Shown: positions 1-8,565, numbered from the stretch's first letter. The stretch: DNA of 64,000 nucleotides from CAVZMI01 sp050011775 (GCA_050011775.1 JBEKIL010000003.1:232003-296002), one strand, 5' to 3'. The notes: a model not told the origin generated them from the letters alone. A program made the numbers and translations.

Positions 1-2
1 AA

Positions 3-722
3 GCCTTTTTTTATTATTTAACCGAGAAAATTCTCATACGGCTTCCGTTTCAGAGAGTAGTTGCTGTATCGGAATATACGCGGAATGAATTATTGCACAT
101 GGGTATGAATGATGAGGCTATCGATGTCATATACCATGGAATGCCAGACGGTGGAGCGAGACCTATTAGAAATCGCGATGAGGTTCGTACATCGCTTGGA
201 TTCGGAAAAGGCGATTTTCTCTACCTTGCCTTTGGCCGCTTGGGCGTTACGAAGGGCTTTCAGTATCTTGCTCGTGCAATACCGGAGATAATACGACAAG
301 TGCCTCAAGCCCGATTTTTATTGATTTTTTTTGACTATGATCGGCGGATCCGGCGTGAAATAGGGGAGGCTCTGGTAAAAGTCACATCGAACTCATACAA
401 GCTATTTGATTCTGTCCCGCGTGAATTGTTAATTGATTATATCCATGCAGCAGATTGTGTGGTGATACCGTCGCTTTCAGAGGGATTTGGTTTTGCAGCG
501 CTTGAAGCGTGCGCGGCAGGTACACCGCTCGTTGCGACAAAAGCCGGCGCTCTACCTGAGGTTGTGTACGGTCGCCATGTACTTGTTGAACCAGCTTCGG
601 TCGAACAGCTTTCGGAAGGCTGCCGTCGGGTGTTCGAAGGCAGGACTTTGTATTCCGAACCGAAAGATTTTCGTTGGGAAACGTCGATTGAGAAATGGGA
701 GATAATGTTTCGATCATTGTAA
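3..722 (+). CDS. Family 4 glycosyltransferase, 5' end outside window
   Basis: C-terminal part of a GT-B fold glycosyltransferase that would move a sugar from a nucleotide donor onto a growing glycan at the cytoplasmic face. The frame is open from base 3, before the first in-window start (TTG at 93), and the residues encoded at 57-92 (VVAVSEYTRNEL) are typical interdomain GT4 sequence, so the gene begins left of the window. The retaining-GT4 EX7E donor-site motif is visible as EGFGFAALE from about base 480. A sugar-phosphate-binding pattern (GRLGVTKGF) precedes it. The specific sugar cannot be read from sequence. It leads into the sulfate-activation module. Confidence 0.9.
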   Translation, partial: AFFYYLTEKILIRLPFQRVVAVSEYTRNELLHMGMNDEAIDVIYHGMPDGGARPIRNRDEVRTSLGFGKGDFLYLAFGRLGVTKGFQYLARAIPEIIRQVPQARFLLIFFDYDRRIRREIGEALVKVTSNSYKLFDSVPRELLIDYIHAADCVVIPSLSEGFGFAALEACAAGTPLVATKAGALPEVVYGRHVLVEPASVEQLSEGCRRVFEGRTLYSEPKDFRWETSIEKWEIMFRSL

Positions 723-760
723 CAAGACGGAAGATATATCATGATACAAAATACAATGCT

Positions 761-1235
761 GAGGAACAGGAAAAGGTAGAGGAAAAGTTTATCCCGAGCG
801 AGTGAACGTAGTGAACGAGTCGAGGGGGTAAAGGGAAGATGTATAAATCTTTTAAAGAAATGCCGGTTTGGAAAGAGGCAATGTCGATTGCAGAGGAAGT
901 GTTCCAGATTACAGAAGGACTTCCTAAGAAAGAAGATTATGGATTAACCTCGCAAATCCGAAGATCCACCTTGAGTATCTCCGCCAATATAGCAGAAGCA
1001 TATGGGCGTAAACACACTCTTGATAAAAGAAAATTTTATTATACAGCCGGAGGGTCAACGACAGAAACACAAAACCACTTGGAATACGGATTGCGTGTTG
1101 GTTATTTTACTCGAATTCAAGTCGATGATTTTGATAAACGTTTAAATCAAATATACAATGATCTCAATAAAATTATTGTGACAATAAAACCATAGCCTAA
1201 ACCAAAACTTTTTTAACCTTAACCTTAACCTTTTC
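761..1235 (+). mobile_element. Putative IVS-like element 1: purine arm, four-helix-bundle gene, pyrimidine arm
   Basis: A purine-rich arm of degenerate GGAAAA/GGTAGA hexamers (761-787) is followed by a GTGAACGTAGTGAAC-bearing segment (788-825), a further GGTAAAGGGAAG stretch, the small gene at 839-1195, and a pyrimidine arm of CCTTAA hexamers (1196-1234). The downstream arm is roughly the reverse complement of the upstream arm, so a transcript could fold with the gene in the loop. This is the layout of 23S rRNA intervening sequences, which also carry S23-type genes. That this unit moves is inference; no target-site duplication was identified. Confidence 0.45.
839..1195 (+). CDS. Four-helix-bundle protein (S23/IVP family), copy 1
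   Basis: 118-residue protein of the four helix bundle family (TIGR02436/S23) best known as the ORF inside 23S rRNA intervening sequences; relatives include the accessory Avd protein of diversity-generating retroelements. Biochemical role unknown. The family pattern is clear: FKEMPVWKEAM at the N-terminus, LTSQIRRS, SISANIAEAYGR and the helix around ETQNHLEYGLR. The start is preceded by a purine-rich GGTAAAGGGAAG stretch that can serve as ribosome site. A close paralogue lies at 2723-3079; most residues are identical. It sits between a glycosyltransferase and cysC, inside complementary hexamer arms. Confidence 0.9.
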   Translation: MYKSFKEMPVWKEAMSIAEEVFQITEGLPKKEDYGLTSQIRRSTLSISANIAEAYGRKHTLDKRKFYYTAGGSTTETQNHLEYGLRVGYFTRIQVDDFDKRLNQIYNDLNKIIVTIKP

Positions 1236-1236
1236 A

Positions 1237-1773
1237 ATGCCACCGAAACAGCGCTCTTTCGTCCTATGGTTCACAGGACTTCCCAGCTCGGGGAAGACTA
1301 CGCTGGCTGACTCTGTCTATCGGTGGTTGAAGAGATACGGCTATAAGGTTGAGCGACTCGACGGCGATTCGATCCGTAAGGTATTTCCTCAAACCGGTTT
1401 TGACAAGAAATCACGTAATGAACATATCCGGAGAGTCGGATATATTGCCTCGATTCTTGAGCGAAACGGGATTACTGTCATCGCATCGTTTGTATCTCCT
1501 TATCGTGAGTCGAGAGATTTTGTCCGGGAGATCTGTAAACATTTTATCGAAGTCCATGTTGTCGCTCCAAACGAAGTCTGTGAGAAACGAGACGTGAAAG
1601 GATTATATCACCGGGCACGCAGCGGCGAAATCACGAATTTTACGGGCGTGAACGATCCTTTTGAAGAACCGCTCAAACCCGAATTGGTGGTGAGAACCGA
1701 CACGAAATCGAAGAGAGCTTGTGTAAGAAAAATCACCGGATATCTCAGACAACGTTATAAAATAAAACCTTAA
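1237..1773 (+). CDS. cysC: Adenylylsulfate (APS) kinase
   Basis: Phosphorylates APS with ATP to give PAPS, the sulfate donor of sulfotransferases; cytoplasmic. 178 residues, normal length. Walker A is GLPSSGKTT at residues 14-22, the APS-binding DGDSIR at 42-47, the family Ser in FVSPYR at 87, and the lid region KGLYHRARSGEI followed by FTGVNDPFEEP. All key positions look intact, unlike the kinase-like tail of the CysN downstream. The ATG lies two bases after a pyrimidine hexamer arm and no Shine-Dalgarno is seen. The stop TAA is itself part of the next arm (AAACCTTAACC). No sulfite-forming cys genes are nearby, so PAPS probably serves glycan sulfation. Confidence 0.95.
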   Translation: MPPKQRSFVLWFTGLPSSGKTTLADSVYRWLKRYGYKVERLDGDSIRKVFPQTGFDKKSRNEHIRRVGYIASILERNGITVIASFVSPYRESRDFVREICKHFIEVHVVAPNEVCEKRDVKGLYHRARSGEITNFTGVNDPFEEPLKPELVVRTDTKSKRACVRKITGYLRQRYKIKP

Positions 1774-1800
1774 CCTTGATCTTTACCTCTACCTTTCCCT
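1767..1800 (+). repeat. Solo pyrimidine hexamer arm between cysC and cysD
   Basis: Degenerate CCTTAA/CCTTGA/TTTACC hexamers fill the whole cysC-cysD gap. They resemble the arms downstream of both four-helix-bundle genes, but no such gene accompanies this copy. The arm supplies the cysC stop codon and ends about six bases before the cysD ATG. It may be a relic of a lost element. Confidence 0.6.
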
Positions 1801-1805
1801 GACAC

Positions 1806-2687
1806 ATGAGCCATTTAGACAGATTAGAAAGCATTTCAATCTATATCCTTCGTGAAGCTTATGCAACGTTTCACAACCTCGGTATGCTGTGGTCGATTGG
1901 TAAAGATAGCACGGTTCTCCTCTGGTTGGTCCGGAAAGCGTTTTTCGGACATGTACCGTTTACATTGATTCATATTGATACCAGTTTCAAAATTCCAGAG
2001 ATGATCCGATACCGCGATAAACTTGTTGAAGAACTCGGATTAAATCTGATTTTTGGAATCAACGAAGAAGCGTTGAGAAAAAAACAAACGTTCCCCGACG
2101 GTCATGTAGACCACCTTGCATGCTGTAAAATCCTGAAGACCGACGCTCTCATCAATACAATTAATGGTAACTGGACGCGATATCGCTTTAACCATACAAC
2201 AAAAAGGTACGAACCAGAACATCATGGCGAGTCGTTCGATGGAATCATAGCCGGAGCACGGGCCGACGAAGAGGGCTCCCGATCGAAAGAGCGCTATTTT
2301 TCGGCACGCGATGAAAAAAGCCAGTGGGATATCGCCAGCCAGCCGCCTGAATTCTGGAATTTTTATAAAACCGACTTTACCCCGGGGACACATGTCCGCA
2401 TCCATCCGCTTCTTGATTGGACAGAACTGAACATCTGGGAATATATCAAACGTGAAAATATCCCAACGGTATCGTTGTATTATAATAAAGGGGATGGGAA
2501 AAGATATCGTTCGCTCGGTTGTTATCCATGCACATTCCCGATCGACTCCGACTCCAGAACAGTCGATGAGATCATCGAAGAACTTAAAAGTGGAAAGCTG
2601 AAAAACGTCGCTGAGAGAAGCGGGAGAGCTCAGGATAAGGAAGATCAGGGAGGTTTGGAAAGTTTGCGGAGAGACGGTTATATGTGA
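1806..2687 (+). CDS. cysD: Sulfate adenylyltransferase subunit 2
   Basis: Catalytic small subunit of ATP sulfurylase, which with the GTPase CysN makes APS from ATP and sulfate. 293 residues, usual length. The PP-loop nucleotide site reads SIGKDSTVLLWL (about residues 31-42); the AGARADEEGSRSKER and LGCYPCTFPIDSDSRT segments are family hallmarks. The start fits the family N-terminus (LDRLESISIYILREAYATF), although the ribosome-site region is replaced by a pyrimidine arm. The stop TGA runs directly into the purine arm of the second four-helix-bundle element, which separates cysD from its partner cysN. Confidence 0.96.
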   Translation: MSHLDRLESISIYILREAYATFHNLGMLWSIGKDSTVLLWLVRKAFFGHVPFTLIHIDTSFKIPEMIRYRDKLVEELGLNLIFGINEEALRKKQTFPDGHVDHLACCKILKTDALINTINGNWTRYRFNHTTKRYEPEHHGESFDGIIAGARADEEGSRSKERYFSARDEKSQWDIASQPPEFWNFYKTDFTPGTHVRIHPLLDWTELNIWEYIKRENIPTVSLYYNKGDGKRYRSLGCYPCTFPIDSDSRTVDEIIEELKSGKLKNVAERSGRAQDKEDQGGLESLRRDGYM

Positions 2688-3110
2688 GGAAAAGGAAGAG
2701 GAAAAGGTTAAGGAGAGAAAATATGTTCAGATCTTTTAAGGAAATGCCGGTTTGGCAGGAGGCGATGTCGATTGCGGAAGAAATATTCCGGATCACCGAA
2801 ACACTTCCGAAGAAAGAAGATTATGGTTTAACTTCTCAACTTCGACGAGCAGCCTCGAGTATTTCTGCAAATATAGCGGAAGCCTATGGCCGCAAACATT
2901 CTTTGGATAAGAAAAATTTTTATTATATAGCTCGAAGCTCTTCAACAGAGACGCAAAGTCATCTTGAATATGGAATGCGGGTGGGATATTTTGAGAAGGA
3001 GCAAATCGATGTTCTTGACTCTCGTCTGGACCAACTATATAATGATATAAATAAAATTATAATAACATTAAGATCATAGTCTCTACCTTTACCTATACCT
3101 TTACCTGTAT
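2686..3110 (+). mobile_element. Putative IVS-like element 2 between cysD and cysN
   Basis: The purine arm (2686-2722: GGAAAA, GGAAGA, GGTTAA-type hexamers) begins at the cysD stop. The pyrimidine arm (3079-3110: TCTACC, TTTACC, TATACC) ends within a few bases of the cysN start. Between them is only the four-helix-bundle gene at 2723-3079. The arms are approximate reverse complements. Same plan as element 1. Mobility is inferred from two paralogous copies in one operon. Confidence 0.5.
2723..3079 (+). CDS. Four-helix-bundle protein (S23/IVP family), copy 2
   Basis: 118 residues, the same length as copy 1 and closely similar along its length (FKEMPVWQEAMSIAEE, SISANIAEAYGRKHSLDK, STETQSHLEYGMRVGYF). 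An in-frame GTG at 2684 would add a run of Arg/Lys translated from the purine arm; the ATG at 2723 preceded by AAGGAGAG is the better start and matches copy 1. Function unknown. Its position between cysD and cysN, whose products form one complex and are normally adjacent, argues that it was inserted into a pre-existing operon. Confidence 0.9.
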   Translation: MFRSFKEMPVWQEAMSIAEEIFRITETLPKKEDYGLTSQLRRAASSISANIAEAYGRKHSLDKKNFYYIARSSSTETQSHLEYGMRVGYFEKEQIDVLDSRLDQLYNDINKIIITLRS

Positions 3111-3111
3111 T

Positions 3112-4917
3112 GTGTCTGATAGCCATCTAAATATCATCGTCGCCGGCCATGTCGATCATGGAAAGAGCACAATAATCGGCCGTCTTCTCGCTGATACCGG
3201 CTCTTTACCTGATGGGAAGCTCGAGCAGGTGAAGGCCTTGTGCGAGCGCAACTCTAAGCCGTTCGAATATGCATTTCTGATCGATGCTCTTAAAGATGAG
3301 CGTTCGCAGGGCATTACCATCGATGCCGCGCGCGTGTTTTTCAAGACTGAAAAAAGGCATTACATTATTATCGACGCGCCGGGACATATCGAATTTTTAA
3401 AAAATATGGTGACCGGGGCATCGCGGGCCGGGGCAGCAATACTGGTGATTGATGCTTCGGTAGGCGTTCAGGAAAATTCACGTGGGCACAGCTATTTACT
3501 TTCATTGCTGGGGATACGTCAGATTGCTGTCGTTATTAATAAAATGGACATCGCCGGATACCGGAAAGAGGTGTTCGATAAACATGTGAAAGAGTTTTCG
3601 CAATTCCTTGAAACGATAGGAATTTGCGCTGTGAATTTCATCCCGGTCAGCGGCTGCAGGGGAGATAACATAGCAGCGAGAAGTGCCGCGATGAAATGGT
3701 ACACAGGGGCGACAGTGCTTGAGACTCTTGATACATTCGAGGAATCAAAAACTCCGCCGGATCTTCCGTTCAGGTTCCCGGTTCAGGATGTTTATAAGTT
3801 TACGAAATATAAAGACACCCGCCGGATTATCGCCGGCACGGTTTCTTCAGGTTCAATCCGTCCGGATGACGAAATAGTCTTTTATCCTTCGGGGAAGAGG
3901 AGCAGAGTAGCGACCATCGAGGAATTCAATGCTACTCCGCCTCAGCTCGCCTGCACAGATTCGGCAACCGGTTTCACTCTCAAGGAACAAATCTATGTCA
4001 CACGCGGTGAAATAGCTGCAAAGGTTGGAGAACCGCCTCCACAGATTTCGTCACGACTGCGCGTCAGTCTCTTCTGGATGGCAAGACGCCCGCTTTCCGT
4101 CGGGAAACAATATATTTTGAAATGCGGAACGGCAAGGACTCATATGCAAATAGAAGAACTGATAAAAGTGATCGATGCTTCCGATCTTCATACATTGTCC
4201 GTTCAGAACATTGTTGAGCGGCACGAGGTTGCCGAGTGTGTTATGAAATTGGAGAAGGCGATTGCGTTTGATCGTGTAGGCGATATAGCAGGGACGGGGC
4301 GGTTCGTCGTCGTAGATGAGTATGAGATAGCCGGAGGTGGTATAATTCTCGATACACTTGAGGATCAACAAGCTTTTGTACGCGAGAAAGTTCTCACCCG
4401 TAATATCAAGTGGGAAAAAAGTACTATCCCGTCAGAAGTTCGCGCCGAGCGATTTAAACAGAAACCCGGTTTGATTCTTATAACGGGTAAAAAGGACAGC
4501 GGTAAAAAGCCGCTCGCACGGGCGCTGGAGAAAAAATTGCTCGATGGTGGATATCATGCATATTTCCTCGGGATCGGGAATATATTATACGGAGTCGATG
4601 CAGATATCAAAGGAATTCATGATGACAGGTACGAGCATATCCGGAGGCTGGCTGAAGTCTCGAACATTCTTCTCGACACCGGTATAATACTTATTGTCAC
4701 TGCCATTGAGCTTCAAGTAGACGAAATCGATCTGATTCGAATGACGTGTAATGAATATGGAATAATGACAATCTGGGTCGGTGAAAGTGGAACTCCCGTA
4801 GTAGACTTTGATATCACAGTTTCAAGCAGCACGCCGATCGATGCAGCTGCTGAAAAAATAATCCATGATATTCAAAAGAGGTTATTCAGCGCAGGGAAAG
4901 GAAATTACAATAGCTGA
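3112..4917 (+). CDS. cysN: Sulfate adenylyltransferase subunit 1 with degenerate APS-kinase domain
   Basis: GTPase subunit of ATP sulfurylase. 601 residues: GTPase domain with G1 GHVDHGKST (12-20), DAPGH (88-92) and NKMD (143-146), beta-barrel domains to about residue 440, then a region shaped like APS kinase (about 450-601), as in bifunctional CysNC. The kinase P-loop reads GKKDSGKK (459-466), with Lys in place of the Ser/Thr that binds Mg-ATP, and the DGD...R and FVSPYR-like motifs are not recognisable, so this domain is probably inactive. Start GTG at 3112 follows a pyrimidine arm without a ribosome site. The intact CysC upstream presumably provides kinase activity. Confidence 0.93.
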   Translation: MSDSHLNIIVAGHVDHGKSTIIGRLLADTGSLPDGKLEQVKALCERNSKPFEYAFLIDALKDERSQGITIDAARVFFKTEKRHYIIIDAPGHIEFLKNMVTGASRAGAAILVIDASVGVQENSRGHSYLLSLLGIRQIAVVINKMDIAGYRKEVFDKHVKEFSQFLETIGICAVNFIPVSGCRGDNIAARSAAMKWYTGATVLETLDTFEESKTPPDLPFRFPVQDVYKFTKYKDTRRIIAGTVSSGSIRPDDEIVFYPSGKRSRVATIEEFNATPPQLACTDSATGFTLKEQIYVTRGEIAAKVGEPPPQISSRLRVSLFWMARRPLSVGKQYILKCGTARTHMQIEELIKVIDASDLHTLSVQNIVERHEVAECVMKLEKAIAFDRVGDIAGTGRFVVVDEYEIAGGGIILDTLEDQQAFVREKVLTRNIKWEKSTIPSEVRAERFKQKPGLILITGKKDSGKKPLARALEKKLLDGGYHAYFLGIGNILYGVDADIKGIHDDRYEHIRRLAEVSNILLDTGIILIVTAIELQVDEIDLIRMTCNEYGIMTIWVGESGTPVVDFDITVSSSTPIDAAAEKIIHDIQKRLFSAGKGNYNS

Positions 4918-4931
4918 ATGCAATTGAAAGG

Positions 4932-5738
4932 ATGTACGTATTGAGAATCGTGGCTATAATGACAATTAGAAATGAAGAACTCTATCTCCCGAGAGTGTTA
5001 GCGAATCTATATAATCAGGGAATTGAGGTTTGCCTGGTCGACAATGGATCAACGGATTCGAGTCCGGAGATCGCCCGCTCTTTTCTGGAAAAGGGGGTAG
5101 CGAGAATTGAACAATTGCCTTATAAGGGTTTTTATGATTTATTTTCAATCTTAGAAAATGAAAGAAAATTGGTAAAAGAGATCGATGCGGATTGGTTCAT
5201 ACATCACGATGCAGATGAAATCCGTGAAGCTCCTATGCCGCCTTATAAAACTCTTTATGAAGGAATTCAGGATGTCGACCGGATGGGCTATAATGCGATT
5301 AACTTTGATGAATTCGTTTTTTTGCCGACGAGTGATGAAGAGCATTACGAAGGGACTGATTATATTAAAGAGATGCGTTATTATTATTTATTTGAACCCG
5401 GTCCATTACGGCGTGTAAATGCATGGAAGAATTTAAAGAAACCGATCGACTTGAAAAGCTGGGGAGGGCATCAGGTTAATTTTACTGACCGGAGGATATT
5501 TCCAGGCAATTTTATTATGCGACATTATATTGCTCTAAGTAAAGTTCATATTATTAAAAAATATGGAGAAAGGGTATATTCTAAATATGAGGTAAACGAA
5601 TTGGGTTGGCATAAGTATCGTATCGGATTTCGGACCGATCGTTTGGTTTTCCCAAAAAAGGAAGATATTTGTTGTACTGACACGAATCATTGGGATAGAT
5701 CGAAACCAAGGCATCAACATTTATTTCTGAAGCAGTAA
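4932..5738 (+). CDS. Family 2 (GT-A) glycosyltransferase
   Basis: 268 residues. The N-terminus has the GT-A nucleotide-binding pattern (IVAIMTIRNEELYLPRVL; VDNGSTDSS), and WFIHHDADEIRE carries the DxD-type metal site (about residues 90-100). No membrane segment; a soluble, inverting-type transferase is expected. Acceptor and donor unknown. It begins 14 bases after cysN and is followed by a 112-base gap before a sulfotransferase gene. Confidence 0.85.
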   Translation: MYVLRIVAIMTIRNEELYLPRVLANLYNQGIEVCLVDNGSTDSSPEIARSFLEKGVARIEQLPYKGFYDLFSILENERKLVKEIDADWFIHHDADEIREAPMPPYKTLYEGIQDVDRMGYNAINFDEFVFLPTSDEEHYEGTDYIKEMRYYYLFEPGPLRRVNAWKNLKKPIDLKSWGGHQVNFTDRRIFPGNFIMRHYIALSKVHIIKKYGERVYSKYEVNELGWHKYRIGFRTDRLVFPKKEDICCTDTNHWDRSKPRHQHLFLKQ

Positions 5739-5850
5739 TATATGGCTATGAAAAACCTTCCTGGTACAATCGATGTATTTTATTGTTCAGTCGATAACTT
5801 GCTACGTAGACTACTAGACGCTAATTCTCAAATATAAAAGCTACCTTCCC

Positions 5851-6744
5851 ATGAGCCAATGGTTAAGTAACGGGCCTGTAGTAATCGGCGGTGTAGGGGG
5901 CAGCGGTACCAGAGTCATCGCGGAGATATTACGCGAGGTCGGATTCTATCTGGGAGCCGATTTAAACTTGGCGTTGGATAATCTTTGGTTTACCCTGTTG
6001 TTGAAACGGCCCAGGTTGTTTCATAAAAAAAGCGCTTTGAAAGTCGAGGTATGCCGGGGTTTTTCAATCCTGGAGAAAATAATGAAAGGCGAGTACGGAT
6101 TATCATGGCGTGAGTATAAATTTTTAATCTCTGCGATCAGCGAAATGATGGTTTTTGGCCATGACTATCTTCGGGCTGGCCAAGGCTTCTGGCCTTTGAA
6201 GCGTGTAATATCCATGTTATCAAAGAATAAATTGGCCGTGAGGGATTATATCGGTTGGGGTTGGAAAGAACCGAATACACATATTTTCATTGAGTATTTG
6301 GCTGAGTATTTCAGCAAATTAAAATATATCCATGTCATCAGACATGGTCTGGATATGGCTTATCACAATAATCAATCCCAGTTATACAATTGGGGAAATC
6401 TTTTTGGAGTAGAAAAGCCAAAGACTTTGAAAGATCTTCCAGTTGCATCTCTTGAATATTGGATTAAAGCGAATCAAAAAGCCATACGGCTGGGTAAAAA
6501 TATTTTGAAGGAGCGATTTTTGTTAATTAACTTTGACCAGCTATGTGAAATCCCTAAAATGGAGGTAGAAAAAATTTTTTCTTTTCTGGAATTTCAAACC
6601 AACGATATTGATTTTGTTGACAGAATATGCCTGATTCCTCGAAAACCATCATCGATCGGACGATATAAAAATCACGATTTAGCATGCTTTCCCGAACGAA
6701 GTCTTGATGAAGTAAGGAAACTTGGATTTAATATTGAAGAATAG
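5851..6744 (+). CDS. Sulfotransferase family protein
   Basis: 297 residues. The PAPS 5'-phosphosulfate-binding loop is seen at residues 10-21 as VVIGGVGGSGTR, and the 3'-phosphate region as HVIRHGLDMAYHNNQ in mid-protein. Predicted to transfer sulfate from PAPS to a sugar hydroxyl (or nearby lipid/glycan acceptor) in the cytoplasm. The nearby cysC-cysD-cysN genes would make its donor. The N-terminus starts right before the first beta strand, so the ATG at 5851 is reasonable. Acceptor unknown. Confidence 0.8.
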   Translation: MSQWLSNGPVVIGGVGGSGTRVIAEILREVGFYLGADLNLALDNLWFTLLLKRPRLFHKKSALKVEVCRGFSILEKIMKGEYGLSWREYKFLISAISEMMVFGHDYLRAGQGFWPLKRVISMLSKNKLAVRDYIGWGWKEPNTHIFIEYLAEYFSKLKYIHVIRHGLDMAYHNNQSQLYNWGNLFGVEKPKTLKDLPVASLEYWIKANQKAIRLGKNILKERFLLINFDQLCEIPKMEVEKIFSFLEFQTNDIDFVDRICLIPRKPSSIGRYKNHDLACFPERSLDEVRKLGFNIEE

Positions 6745-6826
6745 TATTTTATTTTCCTATTAAAACAGCTATTCATTATGATCTCCTCTGAATTTCTTAT
6801 ACTCTTTTTATTGCAGAATATTCGTT

Positions 6827-8506
6827 ATGAATAGAATCTTTCTATCCTTAAGAAATCCTTCTTGGAAAGAGCTTCTCTGCTTGTCTTTAATACTCAATAT
6901 ACTGCTTTTTGGAATATTTTTTTTGTGGATGAATCCCGCCTTTGAAACGGTGGACGATGTGGGAATGATGTTGACATCTTCAGGGGTGAGAACCGGGGAA
7001 CCGAGTGAGTATCTTACATTTCCCAGCGTCGTTATTGGAAAAATATTAAAACATCTCTATTTGCAGGTTCCACGCATTAACTGGTATCCCGTCTATCTAT
7101 ATTCGATTCATTTTTTATCAATGCTCGTCATTTTATATGCTATTTTAAAACTGAGATTTAGCTGGTCACGAATATTTCAGTATGTTGTTCTATTTATTTT
7201 TTTCGAGTGCTCGCTTTTGATGCGATTACAATTTACATCGACCGCTATAGTAATAGCGATAGCCGGTTTCTGCCTGTTCCTGACATCGCTGAGTTTAAAA
7301 GACAAAGAAGTCTGGTTTTACCTGGGAGTATCAATCGTAATGATGGTGACGGCGGGATTAATCAGGGAAAAGGTTTTTTACTATTTTTTATTGTTGATTG
7401 CTCCCTTAGTATTGTTGAAATTCTTCGAGGCAAAGAAGCTCAGGATACCGATCTTCTTTGCTTTAACATTATCTCTCTTTTTTATATTCGTGCAATACAA
7501 TAGTTCCTACTATTCCGGCGATCCGCTATGGAAAGAATTTATTGCGTATAACAAAATTAGGGGTCAATTACATCTTTATCCTAAACTTGCTTACAATGAG
7601 CACACGAAACCGACGTTCAATAAAATCGGGTGGAGCGAAAATGATTTCTTGATGTTCCAAAATGTGTTTTTCCCCGACAAAAAAGTATATTCCAGTGAAA
7701 ATCTGACATTTATTAATGAAAGCCTAAAAAATCAACGAGGCCTCAAAGAAACACTCACTGTGCTTTTATATATAATATATCAAAATGTTTTACTCGTAGC
7801 TGTTAGTTTCATCTTTTTGTCTTTATCACTTCAATGGGCCGATAAAAGTGAAAGGAAATTTATTTATTGTATACTTGTTACAATCATCGTGATGTTTATC
7901 TATCTTTCGTTCGCCGCCCGGCTACCGTTTCGTATTTTTATGCCGACGTTATTATTTTTTAATACTATGTTTCTTTTTGTGCATAAGGATTTTCAATTTT
8001 CTGTTTTTAAGGAAGGAAAGCCTACCAAAAAGCGTATGAGCATTGCGGCACTATTGTTGGTAGTATTTTTATTATTGCCATTGCACCTATTAATTTTATA
8101 TAATCAGGGGAAAGCTAACCAGGAGAAGTATCTATCTATGAAGAATGGGCTGCAATTATTATCTGCTGGAAAAGATAAATTGTATATAGTATGGGGATCG
8201 GACGCAATGAACCTTCAAGATACTTCGCCGTTTTCAGATCTAAAAGAATTTTCCAATTTGAACTTTGTGTTTGCAGGGAGATTACACGATCCCTTCAATA
8301 AAAGAATACTTGCAAATTTCGGAGTTGAAAATGTTTACCTCTCCTTCACCAGGGAGACGAATATATTTCTTATTATGTACAATGATCTAATGTACAAGGA
8401 TATGTTGAGCAAGTTTATAATGGAGCATTTCCAAAAAAGTGTCGAGTTTATAGTTGTCGATAAGTATAAGAACATGGGCATATATAAAATGGCTGTAGCC
8501 AATTAG
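6827..8506 (+). CDS. Polytopic membrane protein, possible GT-C type enzyme
   Basis: 559 residues with about ten hydrophobic segments. After the first membrane helix comes an acidic pair in PAFETVDDVGMML (about residues 39-51), the position where GT-C glycosyltransferases carry catalytic acidic residues facing the periplasm. The C-terminal 130 residues look soluble and may lie outside the membrane. No specific family was recognised. It lies between a sulfotransferase and an aminotransferase, so a role in assembling or modifying the lipid-linked glycan is plausible but inferred. Confidence 0.75.
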   Translation: MNRIFLSLRNPSWKELLCLSLILNILLFGIFFLWMNPAFETVDDVGMMLTSSGVRTGEPSEYLTFPSVVIGKILKHLYLQVPRINWYPVYLYSIHFLSMLVILYAILKLRFSWSRIFQYVVLFIFFECSLLMRLQFTSTAIVIAIAGFCLFLTSLSLKDKEVWFYLGVSIVMMVTAGLIREKVFYYFLLLIAPLVLLKFFEAKKLRIPIFFALTLSLFFIFVQYNSSYYSGDPLWKEFIAYNKIRGQLHLYPKLAYNEHTKPTFNKIGWSENDFLMFQNVFFPDKKVYSSENLTFINESLKNQRGLKETLTVLLYIIYQNVLLVAVSFIFLSLSLQWADKSERKFIYCILVTIIVMFIYLSFAARLPFRIFMPTLLFFNTMFLFVHKDFQFSVFKEGKPTKKRMSIAALLLVVFLLLPLHLLILYNQGKANQEKYLSMKNGLQLLSAGKDKLYIVWGSDAMNLQDTSPFSDLKEFSNLNFVFAGRLHDPFNKRILANFGVENVYLSFTRETNIFLIMYNDLMYKDMLSKFIMEHFQKSVEFIVVDKYKNMGIYKMAVAN

Positions 8507-8565
8507 GATTCCAAAGCTGCAGCCGCAAAAGGTAACTTAATAATAACCAACGAGGAAAAGCCGCG

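Noticed and set aside
788..825. GTGAACGTAGTGAACGAG segment considered as a phage attachment site
   Set aside because: No integrase or tRNA nearby; looks like a dispersed repeat of the same kind as the TTCGACTCG units.
2684..2722. GTG start of the second four-helix-bundle gene
   Set aside because: Adds an Arg/Lys run encoded by the purine arm and is absent from copy 1; ATG 2723 is preferred.
5742..5837. Small frame of about 31 codons between the GT2 and sulfotransferase genes
   Set aside because: No ribosome site, no recognisable product and no coupling to neighbours.
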